From Sclerodactyla briareus (Eukaryota > Echinodermata > Holothuroidea > Dendrochirotida > Sclerodactylidae), in NCBI GenBank assembly GCA_026419785.1, contig JAODTK010001444.1:186001-250000 (forward strand): DNA of 64,000 bases, in the 5' to 3' direction. Positions 10,320-21,699 of this stretch are shown here, one piece after another. A model generated the notes under the pieces. The model searched no databases. It saw nothing but the letters and a program-made list of their open reading frames with translations, and was not told the DNA's origin. A program made the translations under genes and the position numbers. How positions within the stretch are numbered: position 1 is the stretch's first letter; each line of letters begins with the position of its first letter.

Positions 10320-10575
10320 ATGTTGTTAGTTGCCTAGCAACTTTCACTACAGTAACAATTTGGTGGTTTTGTTAAACATTATCCACCTAGGGGTACCCTA
10401 CGGTGGGTACCCTAGGCAGATAGGTGTTGGGTAGTCCAGCAAGAGGTACATTCTTGTGTGTGTGTGTGCGTGCGTTGGTATGCGTGTGTGTGTTCGCGTG
10501 TCCATCAGATTGTTTTTCCTTGTTTTTTTCGCTATTATTTGGAGTGTTTGTTTGGAGTGGCTGAACATGGTTAAG
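10320..10575 (+). repeat. Dispersed repeat family C, copy 1
   Basis: Landmarks in order: GTTGCCTAGCAAC, GGTGGTTTTG, ATCCACCTAGGGGTACCC with a second GGGTACCC inverted nearby, GGTAGTCCAGCAA, AGAGGTA, a (TG)n-rich run, CAGATT..TTTT, then TTTGGAGTGGCTGAACATGG. The same order occurs at 42240-42480 and 47440-47720. It is non-coding. Confidence 0.62.
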
Positions 10576-11218
10576 TTATACACACGCCTACCTCAAAAGG
10601 CACGTTTCCCTTGAAATGAGGAGGATTGGTGGAAAATATAATTTTCTACTATTTTCAAAGATATTCGCTGATTCTAATGGCTGAATGATTTCAAAGGTTA
10701 AAAGGCACTACTTACAACTTACTCCATGCAATGAACTATAATTACAGACGAATGTGAATGTTAGGGATGGGAAAGCGTTTAAAAATGTCTTCCTTTTACA
10801 ATTTACTTGGATGATTGGAATTGGAAGGACTTGATGTTTTCAACTTTAGAAAAAGTTGTGTCCTTATTCATTATGGGACGGACCTCATTTTACCAGCAGG
10901 CGGCAACTGCACGGACTGTTGTTGAAGTCTGCCGGCCACGGATAGAGTAGCGAATCATGATATCCACAATGGTCAACTACCGAAGGCGTCTGAGCATGCA
11001 TGCACACACAGACGACCGTCTGGAAAAAAAAGAAGCCTGACCCTCCCACATTGCCGCGTGTTCTCCCATCTCTGTCAGACTAGACGTCATCATAGCAGAG
11101 AGGGGCGATGGTTGGAGCCACCCTCGTTGAAACCCCACCCCCTCCACTCTCCTGAAACAAACCCACTAACTTGGAAAATAGTGCATGCCCTATGTATGCA
11201 ACGACACTGACCCACCCA
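10576..11218. other. No gene recognised
   Basis: No coding motif or repeat boundary recognised up to the poly-C tract at 11222-11236. Confidence 0.45.
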
Positions 11219-11268
11219 ACAGCCCCCCCCCCCCCACCCTGGATCTAAAAGTCTGGCTACGCTACTGG
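11219..11268 (-). mobile_element. Terminus of a DNA-transposon-derived repeat
   Basis: On the minus strand the sequence starts CCAGTAGCGTAGCCAGA (from 11268 downward) and runs into a G-rich tract. Ends of the form CAG(T/G)(A/G)GCGTAGCCAG followed by a G-run are common at terminal repeats of old cut-and-paste families in animal genomes. The opposite end was not found. Confidence 0.45.
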
Positions 11269-11290
11269 CCGATGCTACCTACCTACAAAC

Positions 11291-11458
11291 GAGGTGGGAC
11301 AGTAAGAAGTAACACTTGCGACTGAGGTTTGAAAACTGCTGGTGACGTGCATGCCCATGGACGAGTGACTTGCTTCCACTGAAAATGACTTGACTTGCTT
11401 TATATTTGAGTCAGTGCGACTTGAATTAAATATGGTGACTTGTACTTGTTCCCACCTC
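11291..11458. mobile_element. 168 bp TIR element (hAT-like MITE)
   Basis: Perfect 9 bp termini GAGGTGGGA (11291-11299) and TCCCACCTC (11450-11458) bound a body with repeated ACTTG/CAAGT pentamers (GTGACTTGC, TGACTTGACTTGC, GGTGACTTGTACTTG). This arrangement resembles non-autonomous hAT elements known from many animals. A clear 8 bp target duplication is not visible, so the class is inferred. Confidence 0.58.
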
Positions 11459-11747
11459 TACCCACAGAAGGATTTACCACCTAGCAAAGCGGATGACTGC
11501 TAAGGGGCTCCGGGCCCACAGGATTCGGTCAAACTGACCAAAACTATTCTATTGCAAAGCGAGTAAGCACCAGCCTGTGAGATTTTTCACAAAATGTACA
11601 TTATTAGGCCCTAGTTCGTTACTGACATAACTGACTAATTATGGAATGATCACACCAACCTTGTCTTCATTATAGTTATTTTTGAAATAGCACATAGTAT
11701 CATTTGTGTAGGCCACAATAATAGCATCATGTTGATTTCATTCTAAG

Positions 11748-12260
11748 TATATCCCCGCGACACTGGAAGTGAACCGGTGATAATAATTATGGTTTTGGGT
11801 GTGTATTCGCCGCCGTCTCAGGCTTCGCCGCCGTCGGAACTTTAGGCGTTAGCGCAATAACTCTTTAACGCTTTCTCCGATTGACCTGAAACTTGGTACA
11901 CAAGTCCGCATCACTGCAATGCTGGAGGCCGTCTCTTGCCTAATTTACACGAAATTTTTCAGTTAGTCGGATTTGAACGAAACCCAGTAGGTAGGAACTA
12001 TAGTTGATCCCGAAAAATATGGAGGTCATTTCAAAGTCATCAGAGGTTAAATTTGCATAATTTAGGCGATTTTCCACACATTTGTCAGATTTGCACGAAA
12101 CTTTGTGGATGGGGACTACATTTGTTCCTGACCAATTTAATGGTCATTTCAAGGCCATCGCGTGTCAAATTTGCATAATTTATGTGACTTTTTTTGTAAC
12201 TTCCATAGATTACAACAAAAACTTGGTGGATGAAGGCTACATCTATCTTAGTTTTTCTGA
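11748..12260 (+). repeat. Dispersed repeat family A, copy 2
   Basis: It shares with 2511-3090 the ATATCCCCGCGA head, AATTATGGTTTTGGG, the GCCGCCGTC-rich segment, GGAACTTTAGGCGTTAGCG, CAATAACT and CCGATTGACCTGAAACTTGG. Two tandem units of ~121 bp follow, each with GGTCATTTCAA, a GTGTCAAATTT-like segment and GCATAATTTA. Confidence 0.66.
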
Positions 12261-13120
12261 CGACCAGAATGGATGTTTTTATGGGTGTTAGATACCATAT
12301 TCTCAATGATTGCTCAAAAGCGGGGGTATATACGTGGGAGGTTTACCCGCTTATACATGTCTAGTTCTCTCATATATTCCACTCTCTCCTATCAAGACTT
12401 CTTTTGCTACGTAGAACAGCAACTCAGCCTTGATTTGTTTTGGGAGTGGTAGGGCATATTGCACAATGCCCATGGTGGAGTCATTCTTCAGTACAGGGCA
12501 TATGCGACACCCGACTTCCAGTTTAATTATAAGACACTCGCAGTCGAGGCTGTTTATGACACGACAAAAGTCGAAAGTTAAGGGCACAGAATATCTCCAG
12601 AGATTACAGGTCTCTGAATGTATTTCCAAATACCCATTACTTAAAAAGTAATTAGGTAAGAGACAGGACAACTTCTACGATAGTATCATATTCAAACAAC
12701 AAAAAAGTAGCTATTTGACTAATGGGTTAGTCCGACCAGAATGCTCGCCTGAAGGGAGACGGCCAAAACAGCCGTATGGGCACAATTATTGCATCTGTAG
12801 ATGATCACACATCCATCAAGAAAACCGTGAAAACCATCGTTAACCCTCTTGAACAATTTCAACAACAATTTGTTTCCGATTCAGGTTGGGAAATTGAAGA
12901 ACGACGTCAGTCAAACCTCACTCCATGCTTAGTTTCATCGGGTGTCGTATTAGACAGCAACTACTCTCAAACAACTTGGTTTTCAGATTATTTTTAATTG
13001 ATTTCTGTATCAGAAATATTTAATGGCACAGATTACCACGCCCACATATTAAACATTTCCATTTCGTCACCTCTAAGACTGGCTACACAACAGGATATTG
13101 TTGCCAGCTGTTTAGCAGCT
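12261..13120. other. Unrecognised sequence upstream of a LINE fragment
   Basis: Open frames of 73 codons (12776-12997, +) and 106 codons (12351-12671, -) are present, with no domain that I recognise. This could be more decayed LINE sequence, but I cannot align it. Confidence 0.35.
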
Positions 13121-13326
13121 GTGAGAACCATCCCTGGATTATTCTGTCATGTATGGAGTTCATATTTTTCGAAAGACAAGCAGGGGATTGAGAACGTTTA
13201 ACGGAGGGCCACTAGATCATTCACTGTCTCAGAAATTTATCTTACGACGAAAGATTGAGGCGTCTCGGTTTAACTTCGATGGAGCTGAGACGAATTCGAG
13301 GTGATTCAATTCAGTTTTTATTTTAA
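13121..13326 (+). pseudogene. LINE reverse-transcriptase C-terminal fragment (L2/CR1-like), frameshifted
   Basis: The translation runs CHVWSSYFSKDKQGIENV, then an in-frame stop (13199-13201), then RRATR. After one frame change it continues RNLSYDERLRRLGLTSMEL-RRIRGDSIQF from 13231. This is the region just after the catalytic RT domain of L2/CR1-type non-LTR retrotransposons, where the family pattern is VWSPY..KDI..LE.VQRRATR followed by L.YEERLRRLGL..LE.RR.RGDLI. That family sits in the nucleus and copies its own RNA by target-primed reverse transcription. Only about 65 residues survive, with a stop and a frameshift, so it is a dead remnant. No 3' tail is recognisable downstream. Confidence 0.75.
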
Positions 13327-13817
13327 TTTTACCCCAAAACACCCCAAAAACAGGAAAGTTCCTTATTTTCATAATTGGCCCCTGAACCTGCGACACTATA
13401 ACTATGGCACCAATCAAAGCAGAAAGAGACTCCAAAGGAGATTCTCCGTATTGACTGTCTATTCAGGATAAAAAAATACGCCGTACATTCCTCTGTCTGA
13501 CAGTTCGCGCGAAATCCGTCGGATTCAAAATTTTCGGCCAAAACACCGAAAAGAACTAAAGGAGTTGAAGATTCTATTATGTTGATTCCAATTATGTGTT
13601 CATTTTCAGATTTCAGAAAAATTAAAATCATTACTTGAAAAATAGGAATTCCTAGAGATATGTTCAATTTAAACACAGCTTCAAATGTGGCACATTTTGC
13701 ATCTAGCCCACCCACCGTGAGCTAAAATTTTCCAAAGGGGAGGGGGACACCCCCCTCTCCCTTAGACACCTCCCCTATATACCGCCCCCCTAAAATTAAT
13801 TCCTGGCTACGCCCCTG
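13327..13817 (-). mobile_element. Probable DNA-transposon remnant with a GTAGCCAGG end
   Basis: On the minus strand it opens CAGGGGCGTAGCCAGGA (13817 downward), then AATTAATTTTAGGGGGGCG and G-rich sequence. The 128-codon minus frame at 13329-13715 has no recognised domain and is probably incidental. The partner terminus was not found, so the lower boundary is approximate. Confidence 0.42.
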
Positions 13818-15130
13818 TGAGTCCTTCCTGACCCTTTTCACTAAACTAAACTGAACTAAACTAAACTAGCCCTCTTCCACCACTCACCGCCAGCTATAGA
13901 CACTAGAGTTAAACCACTCATAGAGGCCTTTGGGCCACACTGCCCTTGTATTTCATTTGGGATGTATTTTACGGACTCCTTGAAAAAAAAAAAAAAAAAC
14001 CTCCATTGCAAAAATGCTGGCTGACTATTTTTCGTGGTCTACTCACTACAAGAGCACTTCTAAACATTCGTTAATTTTTGGAAGTACCATGGAATATTAT
14101 TGTTAATTTAGATGCCCCACATTCACCAAGTAAGCACTGTAACCTTACAGCAGTGTTACAAATGGATTAAAACATCTAAAGTTTGCAGAACGGGATGTTA
14201 AATATTTTTTGGAATGACTGAGGTACCGATCATGGAAATCTTTTTTGCTTGTACGCAAGTACATTATTTATTCATTTCTTCGGACTCCTCCGATAAGATT
14301 TCATTGCGCGAGGTGGACTTTCAAGATTCACCTGTGCTTTTATCGCTCACTGATATACTGAGATGAATACAGCAAATGGGAGGCCAGTTTTTCCGATGCC
14401 TTCTCCCATTACATACATCACACTCACACTCACAATTCCTTCACGCAAATATATCATACGTACAGAAGGTCTAGAGTCACTTGGCTTGTCTCCAAGAATC
14501 CTGCTAAGGGGTTAAGCCCATTTAACTTTTTTCTCGCGCAAGTGACATTGGCATCCAGAATAGCATTTGTCTGCAGTGTTTATTGATGCGAATGTTGGGA
14601 AGACTCACCCCCCCCCCTTCCTCGATACACAAGAAGAAATATTCCACCTTTATATTTGACTCGCATTTTACCAATCGTAAACATACCAAGGTATACGGAC
14701 AGCGGATATACTGACTAGTTTTTAGGCCTCGCTTCCCACCATGAACGATAGAGCCCTTTTGTCCCACCGACAGAAAAAACAAAATAGCAAAAATTACGAT
14801 TGGTATATATGTTGAGAAGACTTTTGGTAATTCACCAATGTAGAAGAAAAGAATTACTGCTTTTTTTCCCGCGACTGATTTTAATAATTAAAAACACCAT
14901 GCTCTTACACAGCCAGAAACACTATCCTGTTGAGTATCGCCATCTACCTCAAAGCCCCGTTTTATTTATCACCTCACGACATGATTTTTGTAACATGAGA
15001 CATGTATGTGAGGTTTACCTGCGCTCTTATCAGTGATAGCGATATTGATGTGGAACGACCACAATATCAACTAATGGAAGGCCAAGTAGTCTTCCTCTTA
15101 CGGCTTTCATGGACTCTTTACTTCCATTTA
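13818..15130. other. No gene recognised
   Basis: It contains an A18 tract at 13983-14000 and a C10 tract near 14609. Open frames are under 90 codons without motifs. Confidence 0.45.
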
Positions 15131-15149
15131 TTTCGATCGAGAGGCGTGG

Positions 15150-15330
15150 TTAATATTTACCCCTCCGGCAGCTGGTTTGATGACGTCACATACTCCGACT
15201 GCCTCTTCGCTGTGTATGCTTCCCGCTCCGCGCGCTCCTAAACGCGGGGTTTTCTCCTCGAATGAAACAAGTTTCTCTCGACTGATCGCGAGTACGTCAG
15301 TCTGTCGCCAGACGCCCAACGAACAACATC
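15150..15330 (+). promoter_or_regulatory. CpG-rich promoter-like segment with a CRE
   Basis: A full palindromic CRE/ATF site TGACGTCA lies at 15181-15188. It is followed by the most CpG-dense stretch of the neighbourhood (CCGCGCGCTCC, AACGCGGGG, GATCGCGAGTACGTCAG, GACGCCCAACG). CREB/ATF sites placed just upstream of a CpG cluster are typical of animal core promoters. No TATA box is placed convincingly. Orientation towards + is inferred from the donor and acceptor downstream. Confidence 0.4.
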
Positions 15331-15441
15331 AATATATCCTGGAAGCTCCGTGAGAGAGCATTTCTAATCTTCCTAAGGAGGAGGAATTTTTTGTTAGCGG
15401 TATATTCGGACTGGCTGTTTATATTCGGGATCTTATTTTGC
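15235..15441 (+). other. Possible non-coding first exon
   Basis: The CpG-rich block grades into sequence ending TTTTGC|GTAAGTTA, a near-consensus splice donor at 15442. The upstream boundary (transcription start) is a guess. A matching acceptor, TTTTTAATTTTCGCAAG, ends at 15881. It is supported only by splice motifs. Confidence 0.28.
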
Positions 15442-15888
15442 GTAAGTTATTGCATGATTTTATGCATGCGTGTCTCTCGATTGCCCCAGTTGGATAGATT
15501 GGAAATAATAAAATTAAAAGCATTGCCGTAGGTTGTACGTTAGGTCAGATTGGGTTCTGGCATGATAAATTGAGAGCAGGTGGAACTTTAATTGCGGCCA
15601 TATGATTTTTAATAAACTTCTTCGTTTGTGGTGGTTTATGATGCTAGTGGTGTGGTGTGTTTCAACGAGAACACAAAGGCGTAAGTCAGAACGTTGTGGT
15701 TGTCTTTCCACAACGGCGCGGTAAAGACGAAATCAGATTTTCAGAATGTTTTTGGCATCATCCGTATGGTTAAAAAAAAACGTGCTAGCTAATCTCCACA
15801 GAGAATTAAGTGAATCCAATTCCATAGTGATAAAAAGGTTGAGTAATAATGTCTAGAGCGTGCCTTTTTAATTTTCGCAAGAATCGAA

Positions 15889-15981
15889 ATGGCGAAGGTT
15901 GATTTGTCCTTGGCCTTAGCTACCCTGGGAATATTAGCTGGCGATAGCAGACATCTCCCAGAAAGAAAGAATACAATGGTG
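15889..15981 (+). CDS. Possible first coding exon, short N-terminal peptide
   Basis: An ATG seven bases after the acceptor-like CGCAAG (ending 15881) opens MAKVDLSLALATLGILAGDS, followed by RHLPERKNTMV. The frame stays open for 41 codons to a TAG at 16012. A donor-like GTG|GTGAGA at 15982 would end the exon after 31 codons in phase 0. The peptide has an amphipathic, Leu/Ala-rich helix followed by a charged segment, a composition like an N-terminal helix of a helical-repeat protein. I do not recognise the family. Start choice rests on the nearby acceptor and the purine at -3. Only position and composition support it; the length alone is not significant. It could equally be a chance frame. Confidence 0.28.
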
Positions 15982-16014
15982 GTGAGAATTCGGGAAAAGA
16001 TGAGAAATGTTTAG

Positions 16015-19000
16015 TATCCGTGAATTTTGTTCATTCCAGTTTTCCGTTTTCGTCATATCTTAAATCCCAAACGTCTATATTGCAGACAAGCGCTGAATGT
16101 CCTAATCGTTTAGAGAAACAGTTAATATCAGATAGACACAATAGCACTGTAATTTTATGTGCTTGGGAGCGTTTCTTGATTTACGGGTACCCATCGTGTA
16201 ATTGATTCAAATCCTCACTCAGCACGCATACATGGAAGGCAATCGCGAAAGACACAATAAATGTTTTATCGGGGAAACGTGACTGTTCCAGAGTGCAATT
16301 GCATACCGGGAAACTTGTTACGTACGGTAGGTCATATTAATTCTGAAACAAAAAAAACGATTGGAAATCCATGTAATCACTAACAGTTTGCAGGCATTTC
16401 GTTCCCATATACGCGCTTTGCAGTACTGCAGTATGGGAAGGCAATAATTTTTGTGGGCTTCATCGATTTCCATAAGGCGATAGCCTATGAATTGAAAATC
16501 AGACAATGAGCTGACATTCATAGGTAACGTGAATATCTGACATGCACTCATGATATTTGACGGAAAGAACGTTGGGGCCAGAAATTGATACGAGGAATGG
16601 AATTAATGTCTCAAATAGGCGCGTTGAAAACAATAATGAAACCAACAGTTAACGTATCTTCCGGAAGAAATTTCGAAAAGGTGGAAAAGGGAAGTCTCAT
16701 TCAAATACCACCGTAAAGTAGCCCGATTATACATCCCTAATGGATACATCTCCCCTGGCATTTTCTCCCCTGAGAATAAATTTCCTGTGGTCTTCTCTCT
16801 AGGGATAACAACTAGGGAAACTGTGACATTAAAGAAGCGGGAATAGGTGGGAAAATGAAGCAAATAAATAATAAAGAACGTGGGAGGAATGCAAACAACC
16901 GACAACTCTCCCTGCTGCCTTCGTGACAATTCCATTACGATACTAATTTTTTTCAATGTGGCAACACTCCCAATTCAGTTGACGCATGAAAAAGGTAATA
17001 AAACCGAACCATTCCTGTCATAAGTCGCAGAAATAGCTCTGAACATACCCCAAAGTTTTAGGGCAAACGTATTAGTTGGGTCGATCTGTTAGACTGATTC
17101 TGTCATAATTTACTTGCCGAGCCGCCTATTGAGCCTGGAACAGAACCGATCTTGAAATAACTAAACTGACCACATGCATGTATAATCCCCAAATGAAATG
17201 CAAGCCAGCCTTTTAGATGCCCAGCATTGCCCGATTGTGAGTGAAATGGTTATCGAGTTCACAGAGGCCGCGAAGCCTGCAAATGAGCTGGGAAATATAA
17301 GATCTTGACTGAAGAGTCTAAAGAGGCCACCCATATAATATGCGTATGGGTATTGTTGTCGTGACAAATGAGCCATAATCCGCCCATTTTTTCTTTTCAT
17401 TCATTCCCATTCATTTCACAAAGGTTTATCCTTTGTAGAACAGTAGAACCAGATAGAAACAGTTAAGGCCTACAGTAGAATTGAAGAATCGAACTACTAT
17501 AGTATTTATCGAAGGTTTGGAACAACGGGAAACCTATTGGAACCGACTGACCAGTCAGACCGAGAACGCACGAAGCACATGTAGAACAAGAACATAACGA
17601 GAACTATAGCCTACATAGTATTCAGCATGCGTACGAGGCGGGGTGGGGGACCATGGGGGACTGCCTGCCTAATATTACATATCGTATAATTATCGCTAAA
17701 CACTTGCGGAGACAGAGCTGCTGCAGTCTGGCTGTGGGATCCATTAGTTTACAGTGAATAACAACAATTGAAGAGGCTATCGTAGTCACAATCATTTACG
17801 AACGGAGGTAGGACCGCTAAGAGAGTTTTTTATGTTCACTGAAAAGCCAGGATAAATGTACCATATGTACCATGTGGGGGTCCATGTGGTAGTTACCTAT
17901 TGGTGGTATAGTGTCACGTGGAGGAGAACGGGCGGGGGTAGGGTCGGGTGGTGTCGTGGTGATGATCAGATGATAGTATTCAACCCGGGTGGCCCATATC
18001 ATTATCAACAGTACGCAGCCTGGTTAGAGCCTTAGAGGTACGAAAGATCAGTGCACCTATTTTGCACCGACTCTATCGGCATTGTCGATTTCAGATCAGA
18101 AGCCACCGAACTCCAGTATTTTTGGAGAATTGGTAGTGTAGTTTGACAAGGCTGCTGTGGTGTCCCTCGTAGCAAAAACATGTCGTCAATTATGACCTTC
18201 ATGATGTTGTACAATTAGATCTAGGAAGCCTAGAGACTTTAAATTCACCTGGGGTGAGAATGACTAGTAGGTCCACAACTAACCACCAAATATAACCAAA
18301 TCGTTTTACTGAACTATGGCTATTGGGGACCTTCAGACTAATGGTCAGATTTGAACAATAGGTGGTCAATCTATACAATTTTGGGGTTCGTTAGAATCGT
18401 TGCATAGTCATGATATTTGTCCACAGTATTTTTAGAATGCGGCAACCATGGGACCCATCTGACCACCAAAAGCTAGGAATAGTATATGTGGAACCTATCT
18501 TATATACGGTATATCCTATCTCGGCGACACTACATAGCACTGGCATGGTAGTGTCCTACGTGTTTTAACTCCATAACCTATCACCGCTCCTGGAAGATTG
18601 TGGTTTAACCTAGACCTATAATTATCACACAGTATGGAGAATATACACCAATCCGTAATATTGGCACTGGGGAAATCAAGCGGATGGCGATTTGGTTAGA
18701 CTTGCACAAATGTGATATCCACCGTAACAATCTAGCAAAAGTGTCAACGGATGCTGGTCTTTAGCACCAAGCCTTCTCCACGTTATATTCCATTCGATTA
18801 GCGCCCCAGCATGTACCGTTCTAATAACATTAGAGAGGGCTGATTACGTCACTACTGGAACCATCCAACGGAGGTAAAGGTGTGTGAAATCACGCCCGGT
18901 TAGCTAGGATGACATGGGGGAATGGTTAATTACAAGGTATAGTGGGGAACTACAGGAGCCACGATGGCGGGAAATTGAACAAAGGTGAAATTGTGAACAA

Positions 19001-19090
19001 AGGTGAAATTGGGAAACGACGTACTCAAATGAGCAAATCAAATAGTACACACTCTCGGAAAATAAGTAAGGCCTAAAACTGGAATTTACA
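16015..19090. other. No gene recognised
   Basis: If a gene begins at 15.2 kb this would be its intron. I found no further exon. A short direct repeat, GAACAAAGGTGAAATTG, occurs twice in tandem near 18977-19012. No transposon ends seen. Confidence 0.45.
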
Positions 19091-19099
19091 ATGATCGCA

Positions 19100-19116
19100 C
19101 CAGTAGCGTAGTCAGG
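19100..19116 (+). mobile_element. Isolated transposon-like terminus
   Basis: CCAGTAGCGTAGTCAGG is nearly identical to the terminus at 11253-11268, in the opposite orientation. No body or partner end is identified. Confidence 0.35.
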
Positions 19117-20186
19117 ATTCGTCTGAGCATGCAGGAATACCTAGGGTCCCTTACACCCTTTAATACTGTATAACAAATATCACTGGGTTGGGTTGGAGGG
19201 CACATCATCCATATGGACAAGGGGAACTCAGCCCATTTGTCGCACTACTTGTTGCCCATGTCTGAAGAGAAACACATATTTATGCTGGTCTCTGTATGAC
19301 TGCAAATGCCGACGGACCCTGGATTGCAGCAGAGAGGTTTTACCTCCATGATTATAGAGACTGCACGTCTTAAAACAAGGAAAGTTAGTTACTAGTTACC
19401 AAGTAACTAGGTGTTTACCGGCTTTCGTCGGAGAGAAATGTTTCGCATCTGCTGCATGCATCTGGCTTGAAAACATTGGCCTACATTTCATTTAGGAGGA
19501 ATTACGGTAACTGGCATGTTGGCCAACCTTAAAAGTCAATATCAATATACATCAGTACCTAGGGTTGCTTAAATGTCCCCGAGTAACTGGAATGTCAGGA
19601 AAATGATTTATCGGCTGAGAACGGACATTACAATCTTCTTTGTATTCAGACCATTCAGTGCGTCAGAGCCATCTCGAGCGCACACAGACATTATTTCGAG
19701 CAGACTTCCTATTGCTGAGTAGTTCATGTGTTCCTCAGTGCCTTGGATGTAGAGATCTAAAAATAACAACCGACACCTGCATGATTTTCTGCTATTGCAC
19801 GAAATTTCCAACGATAGTCCTGAATTTTGGAATGGGTTATGTTCCACCAATGCAAAATACCTTGTAAACATCTGGGCATTCTGGGTATTTTCCTCGGTCG
19901 AGCTAAGACATTGAATTTCCTGTCTTCTTTTTGGCCTTCATAGAGGCACATTAACGGCCCATCGACCTACACACTAACTGACTACATTCACCAGAGCACA
20001 CTCCAGGGATGAACCACCCACCATTGGACAATCGTTACCTGTCATGCACTTTCAATTCATCAAACCATTACCGTTAAGATCTGTCGCCAGGGTAGCCTGT
20101 ATTCTTTCCGACCGGCAGCGTTTTCCAGTGTAAATTTGGAAAATGAGTCGAAAAGTTTGGCCGGAATTCCATTTTACACAAACACC
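19117..20186. other. No gene recognised
   Basis: Only short frames (under 90 codons), overlapping on both strands. Nothing recognised. Confidence 0.45.
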
Positions 20187-20315
20187 ATGTAACTAGCACA
20201 CCTATCCCGGTGTTGTTTTAGAAATTACACAACATTGTGTCAAGGTTGTGTGAACAAATACACAAATTGTGCAGATTTCTCACACAATACCGGGATAGGT
20301 ATGTGCTAGCTACAT
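20187..20315. mobile_element. 129 bp palindromic MITE
   Basis: The left end ATGTAACTAGCACACCTATCC.. (20187-20215) and the right end (20285-20315) are inverted repeats of about 30 bp with a 2 bp indel and few mismatches; the shared core is CCTATCCCGGT. The interior carries TTACACAACATTGTGT and ACACAAATTGTGCAGATTT, which also occur inside the differently ended MITE at 47161-47287. It has no coding capacity. Confidence 0.68.
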
Positions 20316-20639
20316 AACATTTTTGAAAGCGCAATACTGACATATGTGGTATTTGACATGGCTGTCCACTGCAGGCAACACTGGACCCAACATGGATCGA
20401 GAGATTGCTCCAAATTGGGCTCCAATGTAATTTGTGGGACTATTCTTTAGGGGTAACTTAGAGCCGGCGGAGGATACGAGTTTATATGTGATATACTGCC
20501 TTATCTATCCCGCACAACTATTTCTATAGTGCGCCACTATTGACTATTCCGTCTGCTGTACCACAGTCTGGTTCAAATAGCATTTTCTCCGATATTGGAA
20601 GAGGCCAATCACACCACTAATGCAAAATCCCTTCTTTGA

Positions 20640-21570
20640 ATATTTAAATTTTGTGGTGAATGGTCAGACCTGATTTGACCTCAAATGACCTCCGAATGAC
20701 ATTGGAATTATTCATGACCACCAGTTGACTGTATGTACAAGTTTCATTCAAATTGGACACTGTTCCTAATTTTATCTCAAATGTCCTCTAATGACCTCGA
20801 AGTAACCTTCAAAATATTCACAACCATACCTTTGACTATATGTACTAAGTTTCATTCAATTCGGACACTGTTCCTAATTTGAATTCACTTGACCTCAAAT
20901 GATCTCCAAATACTGAACAACTTTCAACCTCATAGCATATACGGTTCGAAAGATATGCACAATTAGGTAATTGACCCCCATGACCTCGGATGACCTTTAA
21001 ATGACCTTCAAAATTTTGCCGCGAAATGTTGACCATATATTCAAACTTGTAACCTCACACCATCTACGGGTAGAATGATATGAACATTCAGCAATTTGAC
21101 CTCAAATAACCTCATAGCTTTCACCGTTCGAATTATATTAACCTTTGAGCGATTCCAACTCATTCCAATACAAATGCGTTATTATGTGGAAACACTGAGA
21201 GAGACGGTTGAGTTCTATAATCAGAATACATACATTCAGTACAGGCTATGCTAGGCCCACTGTAGGTAACTTAACTTGACCTGCTGACAAATAGAATAAA
21301 CATTCCCCTGCTACCTTGCTGCTAGCTCTGTACCAATAACGTGAAAACAATCTCTCTCATCATACGAGCTCAATGAGAATGGCTGTGGGGTTAATTAATT
21401 GGATTTAAATATAATCTAATAACACTACGCAGACAAAAACGCAACTCGCCCTAGCCAGCAGCAATCCGCACCATCGGCCAAGTTTCAACCTGATGATGTA
21501 CGGTCATACTTTATGAATGGACGAACTGAAGAACGGACGGAGACACATGATGACTCATAGTCACAAGTTT
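20640..21570 (-). repeat. TGACCT-rich tandem repeat (family D)
   Basis: Imperfect units of about 120-140 bp repeat the order TTTGACCTCAAATGACCTCC, AATATTCA..ACCA, TTGACTATATGTAC, AAGTTTCATTCAA, TTGGACACTGTTCCTAATTT. Later decayed units end in AACGGACGGAGACA near 21540. Minus-strand AGGTCA half-sites dominate. It is probably a satellite-like transposon remnant and contains no gene. Confidence 0.58.
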
Positions 21571-21699
21571 TTTGTTTTGTTTTTTGCGCCCCAAGAGGCT
21601 TGAACCAATCACCTGACGTTTGATATCATCCTATATGTAATTGATAGCTTCACCCTTATACCCTGGGCGGCTATACCATTTTTAATTCCATTATATTCC

